Assembly (NCBI GenBank): GCA_029267645.1 | Contig: JAJUIM010000077.1 | Location: 1-8,038, forward strand | Direction of reading: 5' to 3' | DNA length: 8,038 bases | From: Microbacterium sp. | GTDB taxonomy: Bacteria; Actinomycetota; Actinomycetes; Actinomycetales; Microbacteriaceae | Shown: positions 1-7,125 of the stretch, piece by piece | Layout of the letters: each line of letters begins with the position of its first letter | Numbering within the stretch: position 1 is the stretch's first letter | Made by a program: the position numbers and the translations under genes | Notes under the pieces: model-generated | Databases searched by the model: none | The model's input: the letters and a program-made list of their open reading frames with translations, nothing else | Told to the model about the DNA's origin: nothing

Positions 1-66
1 CCGCACGGCGGATACACCGTGCGGGCTTGGCTGCCGTGGGAGGACGAGGAGGCCGGCGATGACTGA
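1..66 (+). CDS. C-terminal end of a sensor histidine kinase (partial)
   Basis: The window opens inside a plus-strand frame reading PHGGYTVRAWLPWEDEEAGDD before a TGA at 64-66. A Gly-Gly-aromatic-x-Val-x-Ala-x-Leu-Pro ending is the usual last strand of the HATPase domain in NarL-partner (HisKA_3) kinases, where the ATP-binding domain closes the protein. The frame overlaps the start of the response regulator by 8 bases (ATG at 59), the tight coupling expected of a kinase/regulator pair. Only 21 residues are visible, so the sensing domain and signal cannot be inferred. The identification rests on this short motif plus the neighbour. Confidence 0.8.
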   Translation, partial: PHGGYTVRAWLPWEDEEAGDD

Positions 67-712
67 CCAGACGACCGTCGTGCTCGTCGACGACGATCCC
101 CTCGTGCGCGCGGGCCTCGCCATGATGCTCGGCGGCGACGCAGCGATCCGCATCGTCGGCGAGGCCGAGAACGGCCGCGTGGGCGCAGACCTCATCGCCC
201 GCGAACGCCCCGATGTCGCGCTCATGGACATCCGCATGCCCGTCATGGACGGCCTCGCGGCCGTGCGCGAGGTGACGGCCGCCGGATCCGCGACGCGCGT
301 CATCGTGCTCACGACCTTCGACGCCGATGACATGGTGCTCACGGCGCTGCGCGACGGCGCGGCGGGCTTCCTCCTGAAGGACACGCCGCCCGCCGACCTC
401 GTCGCCGCCGTGCACAGGGTCGCCCGCGGCGAGCCCATGCTCTCGCCGAGCGTGACGTCGCAGCTCATCCGCGCCGCCGTGCAGGGCCGAGGCGAGAGCG
501 ACGACGCCCGCGAACTCGCCGCCGCCCTCACGGAGCGCGAGCGTGAGGTCGCCGTGGCGCTCGCACGCGGCCTCAGCAACGCCGAGATCGCGAGCGAGCT
601 GTTCATGGGCGTCGCGACCGTCAAGACCCACATCGGCCACCTGTTTACGAAGCTCGGCGCCGCCAATCGCGTGCAGCTCGCCCGCCGTATCCACGACGCC
701 GGGCTGCGGTGA
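59..712 (+). CDS. NarL/LuxR-family DNA-binding response regulator
   Basis: This 217-residue protein is the cytoplasmic transcription factor of a two-component system. An N-terminal receiver domain (about 6-122) shows the acidic cluster D11-D12-D13, the phospho-acceptor D57 in MDIRMP, the switch residues T85/T86 in VIVLTTF, and the conserved K107. A linker (about 125-150) leads to a LuxR-type helix-turn-helix (about 153-215) with the hallmarks LTEREREV, GLSNAEIA and VKTHIGHLFTKLG. Length and domain order are standard for the family. The ATG at 59 lies inside the kinase's last codons, so the pair is translationally coupled. The target genes are unknown. The membrane protein downstream is in the same direction but 177 bases away, so co-transcription is possible but not shown. 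Confidence 0.97.
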   Translation: MTDQTTVVLVDDDPLVRAGLAMMLGGDAAIRIVGEAENGRVGADLIARERPDVALMDIRMPVMDGLAAVREVTAAGSATRVIVLTTFDADDMVLTALRDGAAGFLLKDTPPADLVAAVHRVARGEPMLSPSVTSQLIRAAVQGRGESDDARELAAALTEREREVAVALARGLSNAEIASELFMGVATVKTHIGHLFTKLGAANRVQLARRIHDAGLR

Positions 713-889
713 CGCCCCCAGCTTCTTCATCGACGGGGGAGGAACAATCGGATCCGGCGCGGTTCGCCGCGTGGACGCATCAGCTCCGGGGGGGAGCGAC
801 GGAGTCCGGCAGTGCACCTGTCCACCACTGCGCATGCGCGCGCGACATCAGCGGGCGCGCTGCGCGGCGTGATCTTCGCGCCCCGCATC
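713..889. other. Gap without a convincing gene
   Basis: This 177-base stretch between the response regulator and the membrane protein holds no frame with clear coding bias. A strong Shine-Dalgarno-like GGAGG near 740 is followed by no normal start codon at a usable distance. A second one, GGAG at 801-804, precedes the GTG at 812, the alternative start of the membrane protein. I see no convincing promoter or terminator. Confidence 0.5.
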
Positions 890-1294
890 ATGTCGACCGA
901 CCACCTGCCGATCCTCGGCGAGCAGCTGCGGCCTGTGCGCTTCCGTGCCGCAGCGGCATGGACGGTCGTGCTCGCGGCCGCTGTGTTCGGCACGATCGTC
1001 GTCGCGATCGAGGCGCCCGTATGGGCGATCCCGGCCCTCGCGCTCGTCGCGCTCCTCGCGTGGGGATTCGACGCGTGCGTCCCCGACGACGTGCGGATCC
1101 CCGCGGCCAGGCGCCTGCTGCGCGCGGCGGGGATCCTCGGGGGCACCGGTGCCGGGCTGCTGGGCGGCGTCGCGGCCGTGGCCCTGCCGGAAGGGTCCCT
1201 CTCGGTCGCGGGCGGCGTCACGATCGTCGTCGGCATCGCCGGCCTCGTCGAGGCGGGCCTACTTGCCGCCGCGCGGGCGGGTTGTTCCGCGTGA
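890..1294 (+). CDS. Unrecognised four-helix integral membrane protein
   Basis: I do not recognise this family. From the ATG at 890 it is 134 residues long. A short polar N-terminus (1-17) precedes four predicted hydrophobic helices: about 20-40, 43-60, 78-99 and 104-127. The loop between helices 2 and 3 (about 61-77) is charged (DACVPDDVRIPAARR). Codon third positions are strongly G/C, supporting real coding. The start is uncertain. The same frame extends to a GTG at 812, which has a better-placed GGAG (801-804, 7-base gap) and would give 160 residues with a non-hydrophobic extra N-terminus. The ATG has no obvious Shine-Dalgarno sequence but gives the more natural membrane-protein start. It follows a two-component system, so a role in or regulation by that system is possible, but this is inference only. 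Confidence 0.75.
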   Translation: MSTDHLPILGEQLRPVRFRAAAAWTVVLAAAVFGTIVVAIEAPVWAIPALALVALLAWGFDACVPDDVRIPAARRLLRAAGILGGTGAGLLGGVAAVALPEGSLSVAGGVTIVVGIAGLVEAGLLAAARAGCSA

Positions 1295-1315
1295 TCGTGC
1301 GCACGCCCGATCACG
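1290..1315 (+). terminator. Hairpin at the stop codon of the membrane-protein gene
   Basis: CGTGATCG at 1290-1297 and CGATCACG at 1308-1315 are perfect 8-bp inverted repeats with a 10-base spacer. The left arm contains the TGA stop at 1292-1294. No T-tract follows, so it is not a canonical intrinsic terminator. It could instead be an operator, or a chance structure within the small ORF that may start at 1291. Confidence 0.35.
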
Positions 1316-1422
1316 ACGGATTCTCGGTCTTCGCGCACGCGCGAGACGCGTCATCCTCGCCGTACCTGGGCACGTGCGGCGACGTCTTCGAGGGCGCTCG
1401 GGGGCGCTATGTCGTGCCGTGA
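1291..1422 (+). CDS. Possible small ORF coupled to the membrane protein (43 codons)
   Basis: A GTG at 1291 overlaps the preceding stop in the pattern GTGA, the classic 4-base coupling arrangement, and opens a 43-codon frame ending at TGA 1420-1422. About 37 of 43 codons end in G or C, in keeping with genuine genes here. The predicted peptide (starting MIVRTPDHDGF, ending GARGRYVVP) is soluble and of mixed composition. It resembles nothing I recognise. Against it: a weak ribosome-binding site, short length, and a perfect inverted repeat over its first codons. It could also be the displaced tail of the membrane protein after a frameshift, since this frame is open for some distance upstream. I treat it as a candidate only. 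Confidence 0.3.
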   Translation: MIVRTPDHDGFSVFAHARDASSSPYLGTCGDVFEGARGRYVVP

Positions 1423-1451
1423 CGGGTCTACCTCCGAGGCACCGCAGCCGT

Positions 1452-1463
1452 TAGCGTGAGGGC
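1452..1463 (+). promoter_or_regulatory. Leaderless-type -10 box for the tricorn protease gene
   Basis: TAGCGT at 1452-1457 fits the actinobacterial -10 pattern TANNNT and is followed by only six bases (GAGGGC) before the ATG at 1464. Transcription would start at or next to the A of ATG. GAGGG sits too close to the ATG to act as a Shine-Dalgarno sequence, so a leaderless mRNA is the simplest reading. No good -35 hexamer is visible around 1429-1434. Confidence 0.5.
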
Positions 1464-4400
1464 ATGGCCACCGCGTACCTCCGGTATCCGCACATCCACG
1501 ACGACCTCGTCACCTTCACGGCAGCAGACGACATCTGGATCGCCCCCGTTCGGGGAGGGCGCGCCTGGCGCCTCACGAGCGACCGCGCGCCCGTCCGCCA
1601 GCCGCGGTTCTCGCCCGACGGCGCCCACATCGCCTTCGTCTCGCACCGCGACGGGCACCCCGAGCTCATGGTCGCGGGCGTCGCGACGGGATCCGTCCGC
1701 CGCCTGACGTACTGGGGATCGACGATCCTCCACGTGGTCGGCTGGGACGGGCCGGATCGCGTGCTCGTCGCCTCGAGCGCGGGCGAGAGCGAGATGCGGC
1801 ACACGGTCGTCAAGGCCGTCGCGCTCGACGGGTCGTGGGAGCGGCTCGACCTGGGTATGGCGTGGGGCGTCGCGCTCCACCCCGACGGACGCCAGGTGCT
1901 CGCGACGCCCGGCAGTCGCCCGCCGGCCTGGTGGAAGCGGTACCGTGGCGGCACGGCCCCGCGCCTGTGGATCCGCGAGCCGGGATCCGCGTGGCAGCGC
2001 CTGCTCGCGGACGACGAGGCCTCGATCGTGGATCCGATGTGGCTCGGCGACCGCCTCGCCTTCGTCTCCGACCGCGCCGCGCGCTTCCCCGACCGGGCCT
2101 CCGAGCAGGCCAACGTGTGGGTGTGGGACGGGCTGCCCGGCGAGGGCGAGCCGCGCCAGCTCACGCACCAGACCGAGACCGACGGCTACGTGCGCGACGC
2201 GACGACCGACGGCGCGCGCATCGTGTGGCACAGCCGCGGGCGCATCCGGATCCTCGACGATGCAGGCGCCGCGCCGCGCACGATCGAGATCGACGTGCCG
2301 GGCGCGGATCCCGAGCCCGTCGCGCTCGACCCCGGCGAGAACCTCACCGACGTCGTGCCCGACGCGGGCGGCGACGCGAGCGTCGTCGCGTGGCGCGGCA
2401 AGCCGTTCTGGCTGACCCACCGGCAGGGCCCCGCCCGCGCGCTGCCCGGCGCCGAGTCGGGCGTGCGGGTGCGCGAGCCCGTCGTGCTCGGATCCACGGG
2501 CCGCGTCGCGTACGCGACCGACCTCGAAGGGGAGGACGGGATCCTCGTCGCCGACGTCGCGGCGGGCGACGGCGACGCCTTCCCGATCCTCACGGGGCAG
2601 ATCGGCCGCGTGCTGCACCTCGCGTCGGATCCCGCCGGCCGCCGCCTCGCCGCGATCTCGCACGACGGCGCGATCCGCCTCATCGACGTCGAGGCCGGAT
2701 CCGCGCGCGACCTCGGCCGCAGCCGGCACGGCGAGCCGCTGTCGCCGCGCTTCTCGCCCGACGGCCGCTACCTCGTGTGGTCGCAGCCGACGGGCGGCGA
2801 GGGCGAGCTGCACGCCCTGTGGATCGTCGACACGGCGGGCGACGACGAGCCCGTGCAGCTGACCGAGGGGCGCTTCCACGACCACTCGCCCGACTTCACG
2901 CGCGACGGCGCGCACCTCGTGTTCCTTTCGAACCGCACGTTCGACCCGCAGTACAACGCGCAGGCGTTCGACCTGTCGTTCGGCGGCGTCACCCGGCCCT
3001 GGCTGCTGCCGCTGTCGGCGACCGACCGCGCGCCGTTCGGCCCGTCGACCGAGGGCTGGCGGTTCGCGCCGCCCAAGAAGGACGGCGCGGGCTCGGCGAA
3101 GAAGGGCGCGCCCGCCTCGCCCGACCTCGACGTCGAGGGCGCCGAGCAGCGCATCGTCGCCTTCCCGGTGCCGTCGGCCGAATACCGCGACCTGCGCGCG
3201 ACGGCGGGCGGCGTCGTGTGGATCGCCGAGGGCAGCGACGTCGGCACGCTCGGATCCCGCCGCGCCGGCGTGCCGGGCGACAAGCAGCCAAACCGGCTCG
3301 TGCGCTGGTCGTTCGACGACCGCGAGAGCTGGACGGTCGTCGAGGGCATCGACGGCTACGCCGTGTCAGGCGACGGCGAGCGGATCGTCGTGCGCGACGC
3401 CGACGGCGTCTCGATCGTGCGCGCGACGCGGAAGGCCGACGGCGGCGACGATCCCCTGCGCGTCGACCTGGACCGCCTGCGGTTCCTGCTCGAGCCGCAG
3501 GCCGAGTGGCGCCAGATGTTCGACGAGAACGCGCGCATCATGCGCGACCACTTCTGGCGCGAGGACATGGACGGCGTCGACTGGGACGCGGTGACCGCAC
3601 GCTGGCGCGATGTCGTGCCCCTCGCCCGCACGCACGACGACCTCGTCGACCTCATGTGGGAGCACGTCGGCGAGCTCAACACCTCGCACGCCTACATTCA
3701 GCCGTCGCGTCCGCTCGGCGACGCCACGCGGCGCCTCGGCTTCCTCGGCGCCGATCTCGCGCCGGACGGCGACGGGTGGCGCATCGAGCGGATCCTGCCC
3801 GGCGAGTCGAGTGACCCCGGCGCGCGCTCGCCGCTGCGGCAGGCGGGCGTCGGCGCGGCCGAGGGTGACGTGATCGTCGAGATCGACGGCGCGCCCGTGG
3901 ATCCGTCGTTCGGGCCCGGCGCATCGCTCGTCGGCGCGGCCGAGAAGCCCGTCGAGATCGTGCTGCGGCGTGACGGATCCGACCGCCGCGTCGTCGTCGT
4001 GCCGCTCGCCGACGAGAGCGCCCTGCGCTATCAGGACTGGGTGCGGTCGCGGCGCGAGTACGTCGCCCACCGCAGCGAGGGGCGGCTCGGCTACGTGCAC
4101 GTGCCCGACATGGGGGCGCCCGGCTGGGCGCAGCTGCACCGCGACCTGCGCACGGCCTCGCTCGCCGAGGGCATCATCGCCGACGTGCGCTACAACCGCG
4201 GCGGCCACACGAGCCAGCTCGTGATCGAGCGGCTGCTGTCGCGCGTCATCGCGTGGACCGCGGCGCGGCAGTTCGACGCGATGATCCCGGATCCCGACCG
4301 CGCCCGCCGCGGGCCCGTCGTCTTCGTCGCGAACGAGTTCTCTGGATCCGACGGCGACATCGTGAACGCCCGCGCCCAGGCGCTCGGGCTCGGCCCCGTC

Positions 4401-4694
4401 GTCGGCGCGCGCACGTGGGGCGGCGTCGTCGGCATCGACGGCCGGTTCGACCTCGTTGACGGCACGGGCGTGACGCAGCCGCGATACGCGTACTGGCTCG
4501 AGGGCAAGGGGTGGGGCGTCGAGAACCACGGCGTCGACCCCGACGTCGAGGTGATCCACGACCCTGCAGACCTGTTCAGCGACCGGGACCCGCAGCTCGA
4601 CCGCGCGATCGCCGAGGCTCTCGCGCGCCTCGAGCAGCAGCCGGCCGCGGTCGCCCCCGAGCTGCCGGAGCCGAAGGTGCGGCCGATACGCTGA
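1464..4694 (+). CDS. tri: Tricorn protease (S41-type serine protease, bacterial tricorn)
   Basis: The 1076-residue product matches the architecture and length of the cytosolic tricorn protease, which cuts oligopeptides produced by proteasomes and other ATP-dependent proteases. An N-terminal six-bladed propeller (about 8-275) and a second propeller (about 300-660) carry PD40-type repeats such as RFSPDGAHIAFVS (49-60), RFSPDGRYLVW and DFTRDGAHLVFLSN. A helical C1 domain (about 675-755) precedes a PDZ domain (about 758-848) and the catalytic C2 domain (about 850-1060). The tetrad seems complete: S741-H742 in NTSHAYIQ, nucleophile S962 in FSGSDGD, and E1020 in GVENHGVDPD. These sit 3-4 positions from the Thermoplasma residues S745, H746, S965 and E1023. 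G914 and D963 fit the oxyanion-hole positions. There is no signal peptide. A Lys/Ala/Gly-rich insert (about 535-560) looks disordered. The ATG appears leaderless. The next gene starts 5 bases after the stop. Confidence 0.97.
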   Translation: MATAYLRYPHIHDDLVTFTAADDIWIAPVRGGRAWRLTSDRAPVRQPRFSPDGAHIAFVSHRDGHPELMVAGVATGSVRRLTYWGSTILHVVGWDGPDRVLVASSAGESEMRHTVVKAVALDGSWERLDLGMAWGVALHPDGRQVLATPGSRPPAWWKRYRGGTAPRLWIREPGSAWQRLLADDEASIVDPMWLGDRLAFVSDRAARFPDRASEQANVWVWDGLPGEGEPRQLTHQTETDGYVRDATTDGARIVWHSRGRIRILDDAGAAPRTIEIDVPGADPEPVALDPGENLTDVVPDAGGDASVVAWRGKPFWLTHRQGPARALPGAESGVRVREPVVLGSTGRVAYATDLEGEDGILVADVAAGDGDAFPILTGQIGRVLHLASDPAGRRLAAISHDGAIRLIDVEAGSARDLGRSRHGEPLSPRFSPDGRYLVWSQPTGGEGELHALWIVDTAGDDEPVQLTEGRFHDHSPDFTRDGAHLVFLSNRTFDPQYNAQAFDLSFGGVTRPWLLPLSATDRAPFGPSTEGWRFAPPKKDGAGSAKKGAPASPDLDVEGAEQRIVAFPVPSAEYRDLRATAGGVVWIAEGSDVGTLGSRRAGVPGDKQPNRLVRWSFDDRESWTVVEGIDGYAVSGDGERIVVRDADGVSIVRATRKADGGDDPLRVDLDRLRFLLEPQAEWRQMFDENARIMRDHFWREDMDGVDWDAVTARWRDVVPLARTHDDLVDLMWEHVGELNTSHAYIQPSRPLGDATRRLGFLGADLAPDGDGWRIERILPGESSDPGARSPLRQAGVGAAEGDVIVEIDGAPVDPSFGPGASLVGAAEKPVEIVLRRDGSDRRVVVVPLADESALRYQDWVRSRREYVAHRSEGRLGYVHVPDMGAPGWAQLHRDLRTASLAEGIIADVRYNRGGHTSQLVIERLLSRVIAWTAARQFDAMIPDPDRARRGPVVFVANEFSGSDGDIVNARAQALGLGPVVGARTWGGVVGIDGRFDLVDGTGVTQPRYAYWLEGKGWGVENHGVDPDVEVIHDPADLFSDRDPQLDRAIAEALARLEQQPAAVAPELPEPKVRPIR

Positions 4695-4699
4695 GTGGC
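4687..4699 (+). promoter_or_regulatory. Leaderless-type -10 box for chorismate mutase, inside the tricorn stop
   Basis: TACGCT at 4687-4692 fits TANNNT and ends seven bases before the ATG at 4700. Its last T is the first base of the tricorn TGA stop (4692-4694). No Shine-Dalgarno sequence lies in the five-base gap. Chorismate mutase may therefore have its own leaderless transcript in addition to read-through from the tricorn gene. Confidence 0.45.
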
Positions 4700-5002
4700 A
4701 TGAGCGAAGCGCACGACGACCCCATGGCCACCCTGCGGCGCCTGCGCGCCAGCATCGACAACATCGACGCTGCGCTCGTGTACATGCTCGCCGAGCGCTT
4801 CCGCTGCACGAAGCAGGTGGGCGCCCTCAAGGCCGAGCACGACCTGCCCCCGAGCGACCCCGCCCGCGAGGAGCGCCAGGTCGCCCGCCTGCATCAGCTC
4901 GCGGAAGAGGCCGACCTCGACCCCGAGTTCGCCGAGAAGTGGTTCCGCTTCGTCGTGGCTGAGGTGATTCATCACCACGAGCAGGCCCAGGGGAAGGGGT
5001 AG
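4700..5002 (+). CDS. Chorismate mutase, AroQ (type II) fold
   Basis: This 100-residue all-helical protein belongs to the AroQ chorismate mutases, which convert chorismate to prephenate at the entry to phenylalanine and tyrosine synthesis in the cytoplasm. Aligning by eye with the E. coli P-protein mutase domain gives R16 in LRASIDNIDAAL (E. coli R11), R33 in AERF (R28), K44 in VGALKAEH (K39), and D53, R56 and E57 in SDPAREERQ (D48, R51, E52). The usual Gln88 position falls on H93 or E94 in VIHHHE, as I recall for other actinobacterial members. It is a stand-alone domain with no signal peptide, no fused dehydratase and no DAHP synthase. The same frame is open further upstream, but ATG 4700 is chosen because it sits just after the tricorn stop and begins a natural sequence. 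Confidence 0.95.
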   Translation: MSEAHDDPMATLRRLRASIDNIDAALVYMLAERFRCTKQVGALKAEHDLPPSDPAREERQVARLHQLAEEADLDPEFAEKWFRFVVAEVIHHHEQAQGKG

Positions 5003-5062
5003 GGGCCGGGACCCCGGGACCCCGGGACGCCCCGGATCCCGGGAACCCCGGAGCCACCCCCC
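5003..5062. repeat. GGGACCCC-type tandem repeat between converging genes; possible terminator
   Basis: GGGACCCC occurs at 5008-5015 and again at 5016-5023, followed by degraded versions GGGACGCCCC (5024-5033), GGATCCC (5034-5040) and GGGAACCCC (5041-5049). The units are nearly self-complementary, so the stretch can fold into several alternative G/C hairpins on either strand. It sits between the stop of chorismate mutase (5002) and the stop of the ABC membrane subunit (5078, minus strand), the place for a bidirectional terminator. No T-tract accompanies it. The terminator role is inferred from position and folding potential. Confidence 0.5.
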
Positions 5063-5077
5063 GGACGGCGCAGCCCC

Positions 5078-5812
5078 CTACACCGTGGCCTTCCGCAGCG
5101 TCGCGTAGGCGCCGACGGCGGTCACGATCGTGAGCAGCAGCCCGAGGAGGGTCACGTTGAGCACGCCGACCTCGCCGAACCACGCCCACACCTGCATCCA
5201 CGACTCGGTGCGGGTGATGATGAAGATCGCGACGACGAGGGCGAGGGCTAGCGTCGCGAACACTGCCGTGACCGCGAACCAGCCGAAGCGCTTGTACACG
5301 ACGGCCGACCAGAACCCGACGACGAACAGCAGCATCGTGGTCGTGAAGTAGGTCAGCCAGGCCGACAGCCAGCCGGGTTCGAAGATCCAGTCGAGGTACG
5401 CGACGCGGCCGTTCACGCCGTAGCCGTTCGTCAGCACCTCGACGCCGGCGAGCGCGATGAACAGCGTCGCGAGGCCGGCCGCGCCGATCGCGCCGATCGC
5501 GAGCGTTCCGATGAAGAACTCGCGCCGCGTGATGCTCATCGCCTGCGAGAACGGGAACGAGAGCGTCATGGACTGGATCCCGAGGGCGAGGAAGTACCAC
5601 ATGGGCGCGTTGCCGGCCCCGGCGTACTTGACCTCGCCGCCCGGGATCATCGCGAAGATGAGCGCCGAGATGATCGCCGCGATCGCGAGGATCATGAGCG
5701 GAACCCACACGAGCGACTGCGTGTTCATGAGGTGCAGCCGCACGACGTTGAGGGTGCGGTTGCCGAGGTGGCGCCGGTTGGGCAGCGCCTCGAGGGGGTG
5801 CGCGACAGTCAT
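5078..5812 (-). CDS. ABC-2-type transporter membrane subunit of the GntR-linked operon
   Basis: The 244-residue protein has six predicted membrane helices (about 34-56, 70-90, 104-126, 148-172, 177-200 and 216-236) after a short cytoplasmic N-terminus, as in single-domain ABC-2 permeases. The stretch FSQAMSITRREFFIGTL (88-104) is the cytoplasmic loop typical of permeases in YtrA/GntR-controlled exporters. Its ATG (5812-5810) overlaps the ATPase stop as ATGA, so the two are translationally coupled and should form one transporter. It is the last gene of the operon; its stop faces the chorismate mutase across a G/C-rich repeat. The substrate is not evident. Related B. subtilis Ytr systems respond to cell-wall-acting antibiotics, but that function should not be assumed here. 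Confidence 0.92.
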   Translation of the reverse strand: MTVAHPLEALPNRRHLGNRTLNVVRLHLMNTQSLVWVPLMILAIAAIISALIFAMIPGGEVKYAGAGNAPMWYFLALGIQSMTLSFPFSQAMSITRREFFIGTLAIGAIGAAGLATLFIALAGVEVLTNGYGVNGRVAYLDWIFEPGWLSAWLTYFTTTMLLFVVGFWSAVVYKRFGWFAVTAVFATLALALVVAIFIITRTESWMQVWAWFGEVGVLNVTLLGLLLTIVTAVGAYATLRKATV

Positions 5813-6726
5813 CGCAGTGCTCCTTCCGTGACGGCCGGCGCCGAGGCGTCGGCGGCCTGATCGCGCTGCGTCATACGCACGATCAGCTGCTGCAGCGGGA
5901 CGGGCGCGAAGTCGAGGCCCGCCGCATGTGCCTCACGCCGCTCCTCGGGCGTGAGCTGGCCGAGGAAGGTGACGGACGCCGTGCGCCCGAGGCTCTCTCG
6001 GTGGAGGATCTCGCGATCCCCGACGAACCGCTCGACGCCCTCGCGGTCGCCCACGATGCTCGTCGCGCGGCCGCGCGCCTCCTCCGTCGACTGGTCCATG
6101 AGGATCCGCCCCCTGTCGATCACGATCACGCGCTCGATGAGGTTCGCGATCTCGTCGATCAGGTGGCTCGACAGGATTATGGTGCGCGGGTGCTCCGCAT
6201 AGTCGGCGAGGAGCCGGTCGTAGAAGATCTGTCGCGCGACGGCGTCGAGGCCGAGGTACGGCTCGTCGAAGAACGTGATCTCGGCACGCGAGGCGAGGCC
6301 GATGATCACGCCGACGGCAGAAAGCTGGCCGCGCGAGAGCTTCTTGATGACGGGCTTCATGGGCAACTGGAACTCGTCGACGAGCTCGTCGGCGAGATCC
6401 TGATCCCAGTTCGGGAAGAACATGCGTGCCGTGCGGAGCGCGATCTTCGCGTTCGCCTCATCGGGGTACTTCTGGCTCTCGCGCACGAAGCACACGCGGC
6501 TGAGCACGCGGGCGTTCTCGTAGGGGTCCTCGCCGAAGACGCGGACGGATCCGCTCGTCGGGAAGTTCTGCGCCGTGAGGATCGACATGGCCGTGGTCTT
6601 TCCCGCGCCGTTGCGGCCGAGGAAGCCGTAGATCGAGTTGCGCTGGATGTCGAAGCTCACGCCGTCGAGGGCGTGGGTGTCCTTGTAGGTCTTCGTGAGA
6701 TCACGGACCTGGATGACGGGGTCCAT
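5809..6726 (-). CDS. ABC transporter ATP-binding protein, YtrB-like
   Basis: This 305-residue ATPase would power the adjacent ABC-2 permease from the cytoplasmic face. It shows Walker A GRNGAGKTT (37-45), a Q-loop region around Q85, the signature LSRGQ (130-134), Walker B ITFFDEP (150-156), a D-loop LGLD (158-161) and the switch His188 in LSSHLIDE. The signature LSRGQ, and an extended C-terminus (about 215-305) after the nucleotide-binding domain, agree with the YtrB/drug-exporter subgroup. A perfect Shine-Dalgarno AAGGAG (6738-6733) lies six bases before the ATG. It starts 23 bases after the GntR stop and overlaps the permease by four bases, so GntR-ATPase-permease form an operon. Confidence 0.97.
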   Translation of the reverse strand: MDPVIQVRDLTKTYKDTHALDGVSFDIQRNSIYGFLGRNGAGKTTAMSILTAQNFPTSGSVRVFGEDPYENARVLSRVCFVRESQKYPDEANAKIALRTARMFFPNWDQDLADELVDEFQLPMKPVIKKLSRGQLSAVGVIIGLASRAEITFFDEPYLGLDAVARQIFYDRLLADYAEHPRTIILSSHLIDEIANLIERVIVIDRGRILMDQSTEEARGRATSIVGDREGVERFVGDREILHRESLGRTASVTFLGQLTPEERREAHAAGLDFAPVPLQQLIVRMTQRDQAADASAPAVTEGALR

Positions 6727-6749
6727 ACTGTGCTCCTTGGGCGGAGGGA

Positions 6750-7112
6750 TCAGGGTGAGGGCGTCGCGTGCTCGGAGATGAGCTGGGCGACGTCATCGGG
6801 TGTGAGGCCGAGCTTGCGGGCCTCGTCGATGAGGGGCGCGACGTACGCGTTGGCGAAGGCCGCGCGTCGTTCGGCGAGCAGCTGCTCGCGTGCTCCCGGC
6901 GAGACGAACATGCCGATGCCGCGGCGCTTGTACAGCACGCCCTTCTCGACGAGCATGTTCACTCCCTTCGCGGCGGTCGCGGGATTGATGCGGGAGAAGG
7001 ACGCGATCTCGTTCGTCGAGGGCGCCTTCTCTTCTTCCGCCAGGGAGCCGTCGACGATCTGGTCTTCGACCATCTCGGCGATCTGCACGAAGAGCGGCTT
7101 GCCTTCGTCCAT
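6750..7112 (-). CDS. GntR-family transcriptional regulator, YtrA subfamily
   Basis: At 120 residues the protein has a GntR winged helix-turn-helix (about 7-70), including PLFVQIAEMVEDQIVDG, APSTNEIASFSRINPATAAKG and the wing KRRGIGMFVS. After it comes only a short helical tail (about 72-115). This brevity, without a large effector-binding domain, defines the YtrA subfamily, whose members repress ABC exporter operons. It is the first gene of such an operon. A Shine-Dalgarno GGGGAG lies about six bases before the ATG. Fourteen bases upstream of the start is a 40-bp palindrome overlapping the probable promoter, which fits autorepression by a dimer. The inducer is unknown. Confidence 0.96.
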   Translation of the reverse strand: MDEGKPLFVQIAEMVEDQIVDGSLAEEEKAPSTNEIASFSRINPATAAKGVNMLVEKGVLYKRRGIGMFVSPGAREQLLAERRAAFANAYVAPLIDEARKLGLTPDDVAQLISEHATPSP

Positions 7113-7125
7113 GTCACTCTCCCCG

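Noticed and set aside
709..1422. Plus-strand open frame starting GTGA at the response-regulator stop
   Set aside because: The 4-base overlap is tempting, but the sequence becomes Arg-rich shadow across the membrane protein and the first 50 codons lack third-position G/C bias. Only its last part (from 1291) is kept as a weak candidate.
1428..2915. Long minus-strand open frame opposite the tricorn gene (495 codons)
   Set aside because: The product is a low-complexity Arg/Ala/Val/Asp-rich string with no domain. Open antisense frames are expected opposite high-G+C genes, and the plus strand encodes a clear tricorn propeller.
3366..4559. Long minus-strand open frame opposite the tricorn catalytic half (397 codons)
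   Set aside because: It is a compositional shadow of the tricorn codons; no motif, and mutually exclusive with the intact catalytic domain.
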